Assembly: GCF_030384665.1 (NCBI RefSeq) | Contig: NC_083679.1 | Location: 310,001 to 374,000 of the forward strand | Direction of reading: 5' to 3' | Length of the DNA stretch: 64,000 nt | From: Lodderomyces elongisporus | Lineage: Eukaryota; Ascomycota; Pichiomycetes; Serinales; Debaryomycetaceae | In this document: piece after piece, positions 1-10,424 of the stretch | Layout of the letters: every line of letters begins with the position of its first letter | Numbering within the stretch: position 1 is the stretch's first letter | Position numbers and translations under genes: made by a program | Notes under the pieces: generated by a model | Database searches by the model: none | Seen by the model: only the letters and a program-made list of their open reading frames with translations | Told to the model about the DNA's origin: nothing

Positions 1-1
1 A

Positions 2-3000
2 TGTCAAGTTCCACCAGATGCACCAGGAACGGATCTGACATCTAGTACTCAACCGCCATCATATTCTACGGAACCACCAACCTCAGAACCAATCACATCA
101 GAATCACCTTCTTCAACAGAGAGTTACACTCCGACAACTAGTGAATCATCTACAGACTCTTCAGCATTCACTACTGAGTACACTACCACCTGGACCACCA
201 CCAATGCAGATGGTTCAGTTGAGACCGACTCTGGTGTTGTATCAGTTTCTGGTACTTCATCCACCACAGTGACTACATTTGCTCCTGAATCTTCTACGGA
301 CACAGATAGTGAATCATCTACCGATTCTTCAGCATTCACTACTGAGTACACTACCACCTGGACCACCACCAATGCAGATGGTTCAGTTGAGACCGACTCT
401 GGTGTTGTATCAGTTTCTGGTACTTCATCCACCACAGTGACTACATTTGCTCCTGAATCTTCTACGGACACAGATAGTGAATCATCTACCGATTCTTCAG
501 CATTCACTACTGAGTACACTACCACCTGGACCACCACCAATGCAGACGGTTCAGTTGAGACTGACTCTGGTATCGTCTCTGTTTCCGGTACTTCATCCAC
601 CACAGTGACTACGTTTGCTCCTGAATCTTCTACGGACACAGATAGTGAATCATCTACAGACTCTTCAGAATTCACTACTGAGTACACTACCACCTGGACC
701 ACCACCAATGCCGACGGTTCAGTTGAGACCGACTCTGGTATCGTCTCTGTTTCCGGTACTTCATCCACCACAGTGACTACGTTTGCTCCTGAATCTTCCA
801 CGGACACCGACAGTGAATCATCTACAGACTCTTCAGAATTCACTACTGAGTACACTACCACCTGGACCACTACTAATGCAGACGGTTCAGTTGAGACTGA
901 CTCTGGTATCGTCTCTGTTTCCGGTACTTCATCCACCACAGTGACTACGTTTGCTCCTGAATCTTCCACGGACACCGACAGTGAATCATCTACAGACTCT
1001 TCAGAATTCACTACTGAGTACACTACCACCTGGACCACTACTAATGCAGACGGTTCAGTTGAGACTGACTCTGGTGTTGTCTCTGTTTCCGGTACTTCAT
1101 CCACCACAGTGACTACGTTTGCTCCTGAGTCGCAGACTGATACCGACAGTGAATCATCTACCGATTCTTCAGCATTCACTACTGAGTACACTACCACCTG
1201 GACCACCACCAATGCAGACGGTTCAGTTGAGACCGACTCTGGTGTTGTCTCTGTTTCCGGTACTTCATCCACCACAGTGACTACGTTTGCTCCTGAGTCG
1301 CAGACTGATACCGACAGTGAATCATCTACCGATTCTTCAGCATTCACTACTGAGTACACTACCACCTGGACCACCACCAATGCAGACGGTTCAGTTGAGA
1401 CCGACTCTGGTGTTGTATCAGTTTCTGGTACTTCATCCACCACAGTGACTACATTTGCTCCTGAATCTTCTACGGACACAGATAGTGAATCATCTACCGA
1501 TTCTTCAGCATTCACTACTGAGTACACTACCACCTGGACCACCACCAATGCAGACGGTTCAGTTGAGACTGACTCTGGTATCGTCTCTGTTTCCGGTACT
1601 TCATCCACCACAGTGACTACGTTTGCTCCTGAATCTTCTACGGACACTGATAATGAATCATCTACCGATTCTTCAGCATTCACTACTGAGTACACTACCA
1701 CCTGGACCACTACCAATGCCGACGGTTCAGTTGAGACCGACTCTGGTGTTGTATCAGTTTCCGGTACATCATCCACCACAGTGACTACGTTTGCTCCTGA
1801 GTCGCAGACTGATACCGACAGTGAATCATCTACCGATTCTTCAGCATTCACTACTGAGTACACTACCACCTGGACCACTACCAATGCCGACGGTTCAGTT
1901 GAGACCGACTCTGGTGTTGTATCAGTTTCCGGTACATCATCCACCACATTGACTACATTCCCACACCTGCAAGATGCTGGCGCTTCCGAGTACACCACCA
2001 CTTGGACTACTACTAATGCAGACGGCTCTGTTGAGACTGACTCTGGTATTGTCTCTGTTTCCGGTACATCATCCACCACATTGACTACATTCCCACACCT
2101 GCAAGATGCTGGCGTTTCCGAGTACACCACCACTTGGACTACTACTAATGCAGACGGCTCCGTTGAGACTGACTCTGGTGTTGTATCAGTTTCTGGTACT
2201 TCGTCAACTACCATCACTACATTCCCACATCTGCAAGATGCTGGCGCTTCCGAGTACACTACTACCTGGACCACCACCAATGCAGATGGCTCAGTTGAGA
2301 CTGACTCTGGTATTGTGTCTGTTTCTGGTACCTCGTCAACTACCATCACTACATTCCCACACCTGCAAGATGCTGGCGCTTCCGAATACACTACTACCTG
2401 GACCACCACCAATGCAGATGGCTCCGTCGAGACTGACTCAGGTATTGTGTCTGTTTCTGGTACTTCGTCAACTACCATCACTACATTCCCACACCTGCAA
2501 GATGCTGGCGCTTCCGAGTACACCACCACTTGGACTACTACTAATGCAGATGGGTCAGTCGAGACTGACTCTGGTATTGTCTCTGTTTCCGGTACATCAT
2601 CCACCACATTGACTACATTCCCACACCTGCAAGATGCGGAAACATCCGAGTACACTACTACCTGGACCACCACTAATGCAGATGGCTCGGTTGAGACTGA
2701 CTCTGGTGTTGTATCAGTTTCTGGTACTTCGTCAACTACCATCACTACATTCCCAGCATCTGCAACTGGCCCTATTGTTTGTAAACGTGATGACCCTGAT
2801 TGTAATTCCGGAGAGGGAATCTACACTACCACCTGGACCACCACTAATGCAGATGGCGCAGTTGAGACTGACTCTGGTATTGTATCAGTATCTGGTACCT
2901 CGTCAACTACCATCACTACATTCCCACACCTGCAAGATGCAGAAGCTTCCGAATACACCACCACTTGGACCACCACCAATGCAGATGGCTCAGTTGAGAC

Positions 3001-6000
3001 TGACTCTGGTGTCGTATCAGTATCTGGTACCTCGTCAACTACCATCACTACATTCCCACACCTGCAAGATGCAGAAGCTTCCGAATACACCACCACTTGG
3101 ACCACCACCAATGCAGATGGCTCCGTCGAGACTGACTCTGGTATTGTATCAGTATCTGGTACCTCGTCAACTACCATCACTACATTCCCACACCTGCAAG
3201 ATGCAGAAGCTTCCGAGTACACTACTACCTGGACAACCACCAATGCAGATGGCTCAGTTGAGACTGACTCTGGTGTTGTATCAGTTTCTGGTACTTCGTC
3301 AACTACCATCACTACATTCCCACACCTGCAAGATGCTGGCGCTTCCGAATACACCACCACTTGGACCACCACCAATGCAGATGGCTCAGTTGAGACTGAC
3401 TCTGGTGTCGTATCAGTATCTGGTACCTCGTCAACTACCATCACTACATTCCCACACCTGCAAGATGCAGAAGCTTCCGAATACACTACTACCTGGACCA
3501 CCACCAATGCAGATGGCTCCGTCGAGACTGACTCTGGTATTGTATCAGTATCTGGTACCTCGTCAACTACCATCACTACATTCCCACACCTGCAAGATGC
3601 AGAAGCTTCCGAGTACACTACTACCTGGACAACCACCAATGCAGATGGCTCAGTTGAGACTGACTCTGGTGTTGTGTCTGTTTCTGGTACTTCGTCAACT
3701 ACCATCACTACATTCCCACACCTGCAAGATGCTGGCGCTTCCGAGTACACTACTACCTGGACCACCACCAATGCAGATGGGTCAGTCGAGACTGACTCTG
3801 GTATTGTCTCTGTTTCCGGTACATCATCCACCACATTGACTACATTCCCACACCTGCAAGATGCTGGCGCTTCCGAGTACACCACCACTTGGACTACTAC
3901 TAATGCAGATGGCTCGGTTGAGACTGACTCTGGTGTTGTATCAGTTTCTGGTACCTCGTCAACTACCATCACTACATTCCCACACCTGCAAGATGCCGGC
4001 GCTTCCGAATACACTACTACCTGGACCACCACTAATGCGGATGGCTCAGTTGAGACTGACTCTGGTATTGTGTCTGTTTCTGGTACCTCGTCAACTACCA
4101 TCACTACATTCCCACACCTGCAAGATGCAGAAGCTTCCGAGTACACTACTACCTGGACCACCACCAATGCAGATGGCTCGGTTGAGACTGACTCTGGTGT
4201 CGTATCAGTTTCTGGTACCTCGTCAACTACCATCACTACATTCCCACACCTGCAATATGCAGAAGCTTCCGAGTACACTACTACCTGGACAACCACTAAT
4301 GCAGATGGCTCAGTTGAGACTGACTCTGGTGTTGTATCAGTTTCTGCTACTTCATCCACCACATTGACTACATTCCCAGCATCTGCAACTGGCCCTATTG
4401 TTTGTAAACGTGATGACCCTGATTGTAATTCCGGAGAGGGAATCTACACTACCACCTGGACCACCACTAATGCAGATGGCTCGGTTGAGACTGACTCTGG
4501 TGTTGTATCAGTTTCTGGTACTTCGTCAACTACCGTTACTACATTCCCACACCTGCAAGATTCTGGCGCTTCCGAGTACACCACCACTTGGACTACTACT
4601 AATGCAGATGGCTCCGTCGAGACTGACTCTGGTATTGTCTCTGTTTCCGGTACATCATCCACCACATTGACTACATTCCCACACCTGCAAGATGCTGGCG
4701 CTTCCGAGTACACCACCACTTGGACTACTACTAATGCAGATGGGTCAGTCGAGACTGACTCTGGTGTTGTATCAGTTTCTGGTACTTCGTCAACTACCAT
4801 CACTACATTCCCACACCTGCAAGATGCTGGCGCTTCCGAGTACACTACTACCTGGACCACCACCAATGCAGATGGGTCAGTCGAGACTGACTCTGGTGTT
4901 GTATCAGTTTCTGGTACTTCATCCACCACATTGACTACATTCCCACACCTGCAAGATGCTGGCGCTTCCGAGTACACCACCACTTGGACTACTACTAATG
5001 CAGACGGCTCCGTTGAGACTGACTCTGGTGTTGTATCAGTTTCTGGTACTTCGTCAACTACCATCACTACATTCCCACACCTGCAAGATGCTGGCGCTTC
5101 CGAGTACACTACTACCTGGACCACCACCAATGCAGATGGGTCAGTCGAGACTGACTCTGGTATTGTCTCTGTTTCCGGTACATCATCCACCACATTGACT
5201 ACATTCCCACACCTGCAAGATGCTGGCGCTTCCGAATACACTACTACCTGGACCACCACCAATGCAGATGGCTCAGTTGTGACTGACTCTGGTGTAGTAT
5301 CAGTTTCTGGTACTTCATCCACCACATTGACTACATTCCCAGCATCTGCAACTGGCCCTATTGTTTGTAAACGTGATGACCCTGATTGTAATTCCGGAGA
5401 GGGAATCTACACTACCACCTGGACCACCACTAATGCAGATGGCTCGGTTGAGACTGACTCTGGTATTGTCTCTGTTTCCGGTACATCATCCACCACATTG
5501 ACTACATTCCCACACCTGCAAGATGCTGGCGCTTCCGAGTACACCACCACTTGGACTACTACTAATGCAGATGGGTCAGTCGAGACTGACTCTGGTATTG
5601 TCTCTGTTTCCGGTACATCATCCACCACATTGACTACATTCTCACACCTGCAAGATGCTGGCGCTTCCGAGTACACCACCACTTGGACTACTACTAATGC
5701 AGACGGCTCCGTTGAGACTGACTCTGGTATTGTCTCTGTTTCCGGTACATCATCCACCACATTGACTACATTCCCACACCTGCAAGATGCTGGCGCTTCC
5801 GAGTACACCACCACTTGGACTACCACTAATGCAGACGGCTCCGTCGAGACTGACTCTGGTATTGTCTCTGTTTCCGGTACATCATCCACCACATTGACTA
5901 CATTCCCACACCTGCAAGATGCTGGCGCTTCTGAGTACACGACCACTTGGACTACCACTAATGCAGACGGCTCCGTCGAGACTGACTCTGGTATTGTCTC

Positions 6001-7150
6001 TGTTTCCGGTACTTCATCCACCACATTGACTACATTCCCACACCTGCAAGATGCTGGCGCTTCTGAGTACACCACCACTTGGACCACCACTAATGCCGAT
6101 GGTTCAGTTGCCACTGCATCCGGTGTTGTCACTGTTTCCGGTACATCTACTATCACCATCAGCACATGTCCTGAGCTGCAAGCCACTGATGCCTCAGAGT
6201 ACACCACCACTTGGACCACCACTAATGCTGATGGTTCGGTTGCCACTGCATCCGGTGTTGTCACTGTTTCCGGTACATCTACTATCACCATCAGCACATG
6301 TCCTGAGCTGCAAGCCACTGATGCCTCAGAGTACACCACCACTTGGACCACCACTAATGCCGATGGTTCAGTTGCCATTGCATCCGGTGTTGTCACTGTT
6401 TCCGGTACATCTACTATCACCATCAGCACATGTCCTGAGCTGCAAGCCACTGATGCTTCGGAGTACACTACCACTTGGACCACCACTAATGCCGATGGTT
6501 CAGTTGCCATTGCATCCGGTGTTGTCACTGTTTCCGGTACATCTACTATCACCATCAGCACATGTCCTGAGCTGCAAGCCACTGATGCTTCAGAGTACAC
6601 TACCACTTGGACCACCACTAATGCTGATGGTTCAGTTGCCACTGCATCCGGTGTGTTCACTTTATCTGGCTCCTCCACTGTATTGTTGCCAACTGTTTCT
6701 TTGGCAGTTCCATCTTCAAGTAGTATTATATCAACTACAACTTTTGATAATGCCCTTCCAACGTCCAAGACTGAGATTGCTGGAACTGAGTCTGTTCCAT
6801 CTGTTGCAATGAATGGAAGCAACGGAGATAGTGAAGTTAGCAACGCGGCAGGTTCTTCTACAAGTTCTGTCATTGCATTTGAATCGGTTAACCCAGAAGC
6901 TTCTAATTCGCCAAGTAGCACAAGTGCTGGTTCTGGCTTAGGTTCCAGTTCTGTGACTGTTGGTGCTACAACTTTGGAAACTCACGGAATCTCCACCTCT
7001 GCTTTTGTTGCAGCTACGTCATCGAATTCATCTCCTATCTCCACTTCAACTGCATCGGTTCAACTATCTGAAAACTCGGCGGCTAGTTTTACTCCTAGCA
7101 AATGGATGGCTATTCTCTTAGCCTGCATTGGGGTATTCACGTTTATTTGA
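2..7150 (+). CDS. Giant repetitive GPI-anchored cell-wall (adhesin-like) protein, 5' end missing
   Basis: The frame is open from base 2 to a TGA at 7148-7150, so at least 2382 residues are encoded and the N-terminus with signal peptide lies outside the window. After about 55 residues of Ser/Thr/Pro-rich sequence come 46 copies of a core of about 31 residues (YTTTWTTTNADGSVETDSG, then V or I, then VSVSGTSSTT). The cores are separated by four linker types in the order A10-B6-C-B11-C-B6-C-B5-D4. From about 6650 the sequence is non-repetitive and Ser-rich. It ends in a hydrophobic tail (WMAILLACIGVFTFI) preceded by small residues (SENSAAS), a typical GPI-anchor signal with Asn as likely omega site. 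Linkers B and D each carry one CTG codon, read Ser here. Low-complexity Thr/Ser repeats plus a GPI signal indicate a mannosylated, wall-linked surface protein. The ligand-binding domain that would name the family (Als, Hyr/Iff, Flo) is not in the window. Confidence 0.9.
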   Translation, partial: CQVPPDAPGTDLTSSTQPPSYSTEPPTSEPITSESPSSTESYTPTTSESSTDSSAFTTEYTTTWTTTNADGSVETDSGVVSVSGTSSTTVTTFAPESSTDTDSESSTDSSAFTTEYTTTWTTTNADGSVETDSGVVSVSGTSSTTVTTFAPESSTDTDSESSTDSSAFTTEYTTTWTTTNADGSVETDSGIVSVSGTSSTTVTTFAPESSTDTDSESSTDSSEFTTEYTTTWTTTNADGSVETDSGIVSVSGTSSTTVTTFAPESSTDTDSESSTDSSEFTTEYTTTWTTTNADGSVETDSGIVSVSGTSSTTVTTFAPESSTDTDSESSTDSSEFTTEYTTTWTTTNADGSVETDSGVVSVSGTSSTTVTTFAPESQTDTDSESSTDSSAFTTEYTTTWTTTNADGSVETDSGVVSVSGTSSTTVTTFAPESQTDTDSESSTDSSAFTTEYTTTWTTTNADGSVETDSGVVSVSGTSSTTVTTFAPESSTDTDSESSTDSSAFTTEYTTTWTTTNADGSVETDSGIVSVSGTSSTTVTTFAPESSTDTDNESSTDSSAFTTEYTTTWTTTNADGSVETDSGVVSVSGTSSTTVTTFAPESQTDTDSESSTDSSAFTTEYTTTWTTTNADGSVETDSGVVSVSGTSSTTLTTFPHLQDAGASEYTTTWTTTNADGSVETDSGIVSVSGTSSTTLTTFPHLQDAGVSEYTTTWTTTNADGSVETDSGVVSVSGTSSTTITTFPHLQDAGASEYTTTWTTTNADGSVETDSGIVSVSGTSSTTITTFPHLQDAGASEYTTTWTTTNADGSVETDSGIVSVSGTSSTTITTFPHLQDAGASEYTTTWTTTNADGSVETDSGIVSVSGTSSTTLTTFPHLQDAETSEYTTTWTTTNADGSVETDSGVVSVSGTSSTTITTFPASATGPIVCKRDDPDCNSGEGIYTTTWTTTNADGAVETDSGIVSVSGTSSTTITTFPHLQDAEASEYTTTWTTTNADGSVETDSGVVSVSGTSSTTITTFPHLQDAEASEYTTTWTTTNADGSVETDSGIVSVSGTSSTTITTFPHLQDAEASEYTTTWTTTNADGSVETDSGVVSVSGTSSTTITTFPHLQDAGASEYTTTWTTTNADGSVETDSGVVSVSGTSSTTITTFPHLQDAEASEYTTTWTTTNADGSVETDSGIVSVSGTSSTTITTFPHLQDAEASEYTTTWTTTNADGSVETDSGVVSVSGTSSTTITTFPHLQDAGASEYTTTWTTTNADGSVETDSGIVSVSGTSSTTLTTFPHLQDAGASEYTTTWTTTNADGSVETDSGVVSVSGTSSTTITTFPHLQDAGASEYTTTWTTTNADGSVETDSGIVSVSGTSSTTITTFPHLQDAEASEYTTTWTTTNADGSVETDSGVVSVSGTSSTTITTFPHLQYAEASEYTTTWTTTNADGSVETDSGVVSVSATSSTTLTTFPASATGPIVCKRDDPDCNSGEGIYTTTWTTTNADGSVETDSGVVSVSGTSSTTVTTFPHLQDSGASEYTTTWTTTNADGSVETDSGIVSVSGTSSTTLTTFPHLQDAGASEYTTTWTTTNADGSVETDSGVVSVSGTSSTTITTFPHLQDAGASEYTTTWTTTNADGSVETDSGVVSVSGTSSTTLTTFPHLQDAGASEYTTTWTTTNADGSVETDSGVVSVSGTSSTTITTFPHLQDAGASEYTTTWTTTNADGSVETDSGIVSVSGTSSTTLTTFPHLQDAGASEYTTTWTTTNADGSVVTDSGVVSVSGTSSTTLTTFPASATGPIVCKRDDPDCNSGEGIYTTTWTTTNADGSVETDSGIVSVSGTSSTTLTTFPHLQDAGASEYTTTWTTTNADGSVETDSGIVSVSGTSSTTLTTFSHLQDAGASEYTTTWTTTNADGSVETDSGIVSVSGTSSTTLTTFPHLQDAGASEYTTTWTTTNADGSVETDSGIVSVSGTSSTTLTTFPHLQDAGASEYTTTWTTTNADGSVETDSGIVSVSGTSSTTLTTFPHLQDAGASEYTTTWTTTNADGSVATASGVVTVSGTSTITISTCPELQATDASEYTTTWTTTNADGSVATASGVVTVSGTSTITISTCPELQATDASEYTTTWTTTNADGSVAIASGVVTVSGTSTITISTCPELQATDASEYTTTWTTTNADGSVAIASGVVTVSGTSTITISTCPELQATDASEYTTTWTTTNADGSVATASGVFTLSGSSTVLLPTVSLAVPSSSSIISTTTFDNALPTSKTEIAGTESVPSVAMNGSNGDSEVSNAAGSSTSSVIAFESVNPEASNSPSSTSAGSGLGSSSVTVGATTLETHGISTSAFVAATSSNSSPISTSTASVQLSENSAASFTPSKWMAILLACIGVFTFI
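272..1951 (+). repeat. Type A coding repeats, 10 units of 168 bp
   Basis: Ten tandem 56-residue units begin with TTFAPES, followed by S or Q, then TDTDSESSTDSS (A or E) FTTE, and end with the shared core. Units differ by a few substitutions, mostly synonymous. Two unit subtypes are visible: linker SS(TDTD) with TCT codons, and linker SQ(TDTD) with TCG-CAG. The 168-bp period is a multiple of three, so the reading frame is preserved when copies are gained or lost. Confidence 0.95.
1952..6160 (+). repeat. Type B (132 bp, 28 units) and type C (171 bp, 3 units) coding repeats
   Basis: B units are 44 residues, beginning TTFPH-CTG-QDAGASE. Variants have DAEAS, DAGVS, DAETS, YAEAS or DSGAS. Three C units, starting at 2744, 4367 and 5330, replace the B linker with one carrying two Cys and a Lys-Arg (VCKRDDPDC). 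They split the B array into blocks of 6, 11, 6 and 5. All units share the core. The near-identity of C copies 1-2 kb apart indicates recent block duplication or gene conversion. Confidence 0.95.
6161..6688 (+). repeat. Type D coding repeats, 4 units of 132 bp
   Basis: Four units begin STCPE-CTG-QATDASE, and their core variant has VATASG or VAIASG instead of VETDSG and VTVSGTSTITI at the end. Each D unit contributes one Cys. These are the membrane/wall-proximal repeats, just before the non-repetitive stalk and GPI signal, and are more diverged from A and B than A and B are from each other. Confidence 0.9.
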
Positions 7151-8575
7151 GAAGATAGTTCAAGACTATAGCATACAATTGTGCTATTTAAGCAAGCACT
7201 ACCAGTTGCTTTCTTTTTACTGTTTCAATTCTTTCTACTTTTTTTTATTCTTTGCTTTTCGGTGACATTCCTTCAATTGATTTGTCTTGACTATTTAATG
7301 CATGTATTGTTTTTTTTTTTGCAATTTCTGCAGGGTTGTTTGCTCCCCGCGGAACGATTTCGGTTTCGTTTTTTACTTGAACGAATTAATTTTGATTTTC
7401 GGTTATTTATTGTTGTTGTTTTCTTTTTGAAGAGAGATTATATATTATCTTGACATTGTTTATTTAAAAAATAGTTAGATATTAATTTTCTATTTTTTCT
7501 AGATACCTTTTTTTTTATTAATTCAAGAGATTAGATTATAATGGCCAGCAATGTAGAAACAGTTGATTATAAAGAGTCCCTATTTTATTCGGGTTACAGA
7601 TTAAAGATAGCTCAAATTTCGATCAGAAACTATTTTAAAATACGCACACATCTTTGAATGATGGAGTATTTCAATGACTTGAAGCGATATTTATTTTGAT
7701 AAAAACAAAATGATACTCCAATCTGATTCCTTGACGTTCAATAGAAGAATCATTTTGGAATTGAAGAAGGCTCTTTTCTTGCAACTGTCATTATTACCTC
7801 TATTAATTATTGTACTAAATGTTTACCTGGTAACCAATGATAACATTGACCATTATCTAATACACTAAGGTCCAGTTGAAGAAATTTCAAGAAATAGGAT
7901 GGAAATGAGGAGGGGAAAAACATTTAAATTTAGAAAGAAAAATTGAGAAGAAAAGGTGGTATGGGAGAATAAAATATATATTTGTGTCACGACACACAAT
8001 GTCTCATAGTGCTACCAATGTCGAAAAATACAAATTTAGTTTTCACTTTGAAGTAATTGCTCCTGCTAGATTAGGGAACTCTTCAACACACGCCCCTTTC
8101 CTGTCCATAAACAGCAGAACCTTACGCACTCACACGCTAAAGAAGAAAGTTGAGTACAACATAGAGTAAAATTTGGTATCTTCACTACCTTCTGCAAGTC
8201 CTTTTCCTTCTTTCTTTTTTTTTTCTCGTCTTCTGTCTTTGGCTACATCTCACAAAATGCTAATTTGGAAATATGATTGCAAAAGATGACTTCAGTTTTT
8301 GGACATAGAACTTAAACAGTTCAGAGGAATAGTTCGAAACATTAAAAATCACCGCCGTGAATGATAATGAATTTTAAAAATTTGGAAAGCGTATTATATA
8401 AAAAAAAAAGAAGCGAGAAACATAAAGTGAATAGGGTCGCCTAAACTAAATTTTCTAAAGACCTCCTCTGGAAAACAAAAACCGCCAATGGAGAACAATA
8501 ATTCTAATGCAACTAAGTTCATCTAGTGAAGAAACTAAAATTACACAAGTTGTGCCCTCCCCCTTTCATTCTAAC
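7151..8575. other. Gene-free spacer between convergent genes
   Basis: AT-rich sequence with T-runs lies between the adhesin-like gene and the 3' end of MCM1. Reading frames here are at most 90 codons and have low-complexity composition. I see no RNA gene or mobile element. Confidence 0.7.
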
Positions 8576-9442
8576 TTACTGGTACTGTTGTTGATTAGGA
8601 ATATTATTATTTTGCATATTGCCAAAATAGTAGTCCCCATATGAGACACCAGGTTGACCGCCTGGTGCACCACCCTGTACTGCCCCCTGCTGTTGTGGTG
8701 GCTGTTGTTGAGGATGGCCGGGTGGGGCGGGTTGCTGGGGCTGTTGTCCAGGATAAGCTTGAGTTTGTGGTTGAGGAGGGTACTGTTGTTGATGGACTTG
8801 GCCTTGGTGTGCTGCAGCGGCGGCAGCTGCAGCGGCTTGTTGCTGCTGATGTTGTAATTGAGCATGTTGCTGCTGTGCTTGTTGTTGAGCCTGATGCTGT
8901 ACATGGTGAGGAAGATGTGGAGGTTGGGCCAGTGCTTGAGGTGCCTGTTGCTGTTGCTGCTGCTGCTGCTGTGTAGAAGAAGAAACAGCATTAGGCTCAG
9001 GTGATTCGCCTTCAGCCCCATCGCTTTGTTCACCTGCGTCATCATTCAAACCTTCCTCAGGTGCATTCAAACAAGCTTGAATAAGGTTCTTACCCTCTGG
9101 TTTCGTGACTAATGGTTGTAATTTAGGGGTAGTAAAAGTGTAAACAAGACCAGTCTCTGAAACAACTAGAAGCAAGACTTGGGTTCCAGTTAGAACACTC
9201 AACTCATAAGCTTTCTTCATGATACCTGCCTTACGTTTACTGAATGTGATATGACGTCTGCTTTTGTCCTGGATAAACTTGATCTCAATCTTTCTTCTTT
9301 CTTTCTGGGTTTTACCAGATGAAGCAGCGCCGCTTTCGTCATCATCGTCATCGTCCATAGGCGGGTTGGAAAGTGACGAAGAAATTGGGTTTCCATTGGC
9401 TGAATTTTCGTATTCAGGACCGTCTTCTCCTTTAAGTGACAT
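8576..9442 (-). CDS. MCM1: MADS-box transcription factor Mcm1
   Basis: Encodes 288 residues, close to the 286 of S. cerevisiae Mcm1. After an acidic N-terminus (run of six Asp near residue 30) comes the MADS box at about residues 48-105. The basic DNA-contacting helix is IKFIQDKSRRHITFSKRKAG, followed by the dimerisation strands and the SAM-type extension to about residue 125. The rest is an acidic stretch and a long Gln/Pro/Ala-rich tail (polyQ near 160, polyA near 205), as usual for fungal Mcm1. Known role: homo- and heterodimeric regulator of cell-cycle, mating and (in C. albicans) morphogenesis genes through CC(A/T)6GG-type sites. The downstream-coordinate neighbour, IOC4, is also its neighbour in S. 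cerevisiae. The start is the only ATG ahead of the MADS box. Confidence 0.97.
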   Translation of the reverse strand: MSLKGEDGPEYENSANGNPISSSLSNPPMDDDDDDESGAASSGKTQKERRKIEIKFIQDKSRRHITFSKRKAGIMKKAYELSVLTGTQVLLLVVSETGLVYTFTTPKLQPLVTKPEGKNLIQACLNAPEEGLNDDAGEQSDGAEGESPEPNAVSSSTQQQQQQQQQAPQALAQPPHLPHHVQHQAQQQAQQQHAQLQHQQQQAAAAAAAAAHQGQVHQQQYPPQPQTQAYPGQQPQQPAPPGHPQQQPPQQQGAVQGGAPGGQPGVSYGDYYFGNMQNNNIPNQQQYQ

Positions 9443-10424
9443 CTAGCAACATGAGTTAGTATTCAAGAATAATTTATATTTGTTTCCTTAATTATTATTT
9501 AAATCTATTGATACAACAAAGGTTCGACAAATAGCCAATGAGGGTGTTGTTGCTACTGCTACTGTTGATGGTGTTGTCGTTTTTAATAATCAAAAAAAAA
9601 AAAGAAAGGAAAAAGAAAAATAAAGAAATCGTCAATGTAAAGACAAAACATTTTTTATAAGTAGAGTCTTCAACAGTTTGCTTGATTTAAAACAAAGGCC
9701 ATTTGACCCTTCAACTAAGTTAAATGAAGTGCACACATACATTTTCTAATCTGTAAACAAAGTGTTTGTTTATTGTTTTGATAGATAGTTGTAGTTTTTG
9801 TATGAAGCTGACTCTATTTCCTCCTCACAATATATGTCTATGTCTATTTGTGTGTCTGTATCTGTGTCTGTGTCTATCTTTATTCCGGTTTCTGATGCTG
9901 ATTCTGATTGTACTGCTGCTACTATTAATACTATCAATGATCAAATTGGGGAATAGATGTGGTGGTTTCCTATTTGAGTATTTTGTTGGAAAAAAAAAAT
10001 TATCTTTATATTTATTTTTCTTCATTAAGGGAGGAGGCAAAGAAAACTGAAATCGTGCGAGGGGGATGTGAATTTTGGGAAACACTAAAAAGTGGACTAT
10101 TGAGGTATGGAGGTACTTAAAAAAAACGCGTTAGGTCACGTGTGGGTAGTGGGCATTGTCAAAAAGAAGCACATGTGGAGCGCCGAGAGAAGTGAAAATG
10201 TAATTACTTCAAAGAATGTATATACTTACAGATTGTTAGCCGTATTTCATTCTGTACAAATTATTATTTTTTTTAAAGGACTTTTTCCCCTTCCACCCAG
10301 CACAACCTATTTCTTTAATTCATGGAGATGTTTGCTAAATAAAACAACAATAGTATATAAATGTTACTGTTTAAGATTGATCTCTTGTATGAAAACTATT
10401 TATTCCTGAATCCCAACTTTAATG
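9443..10424. promoter_or_regulatory. MCM1 upstream region
   Basis: About 980 bp between the MCM1 start and the 3' end of IOC4. It contains a variable TGTCTA/TGTCTG hexamer tract (about 9834-9880), a consensus MluI cell-cycle box ACGCGT at 10126-10131 and an E-box in GTCACGTGTG at 10135-10144. Sites are motif matches only. No convincing gene is present. Confidence 0.4.

Noticed and set aside
124..2745. Minus-strand 873-codon frame and similar antisense frames at 2821-4362, 4444-5325 and 5407-6921
   Set aside because: They mirror the repeat array, are Val-rich with no domain, and exist because the repeat period is a multiple of three. The sense frame has the GPI signal and biased codons.
272..6688. 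CRISPR-like regular repeat array
   Set aside because: Repeats are contiguous coding units without unique spacers in a eukaryotic gene.
7984..8169. Small 61-codon gene between the adhesin-like gene and MCM1
   Set aside because: No recognisable domain, no supporting composition, and it lies in convergent 3' DNA.
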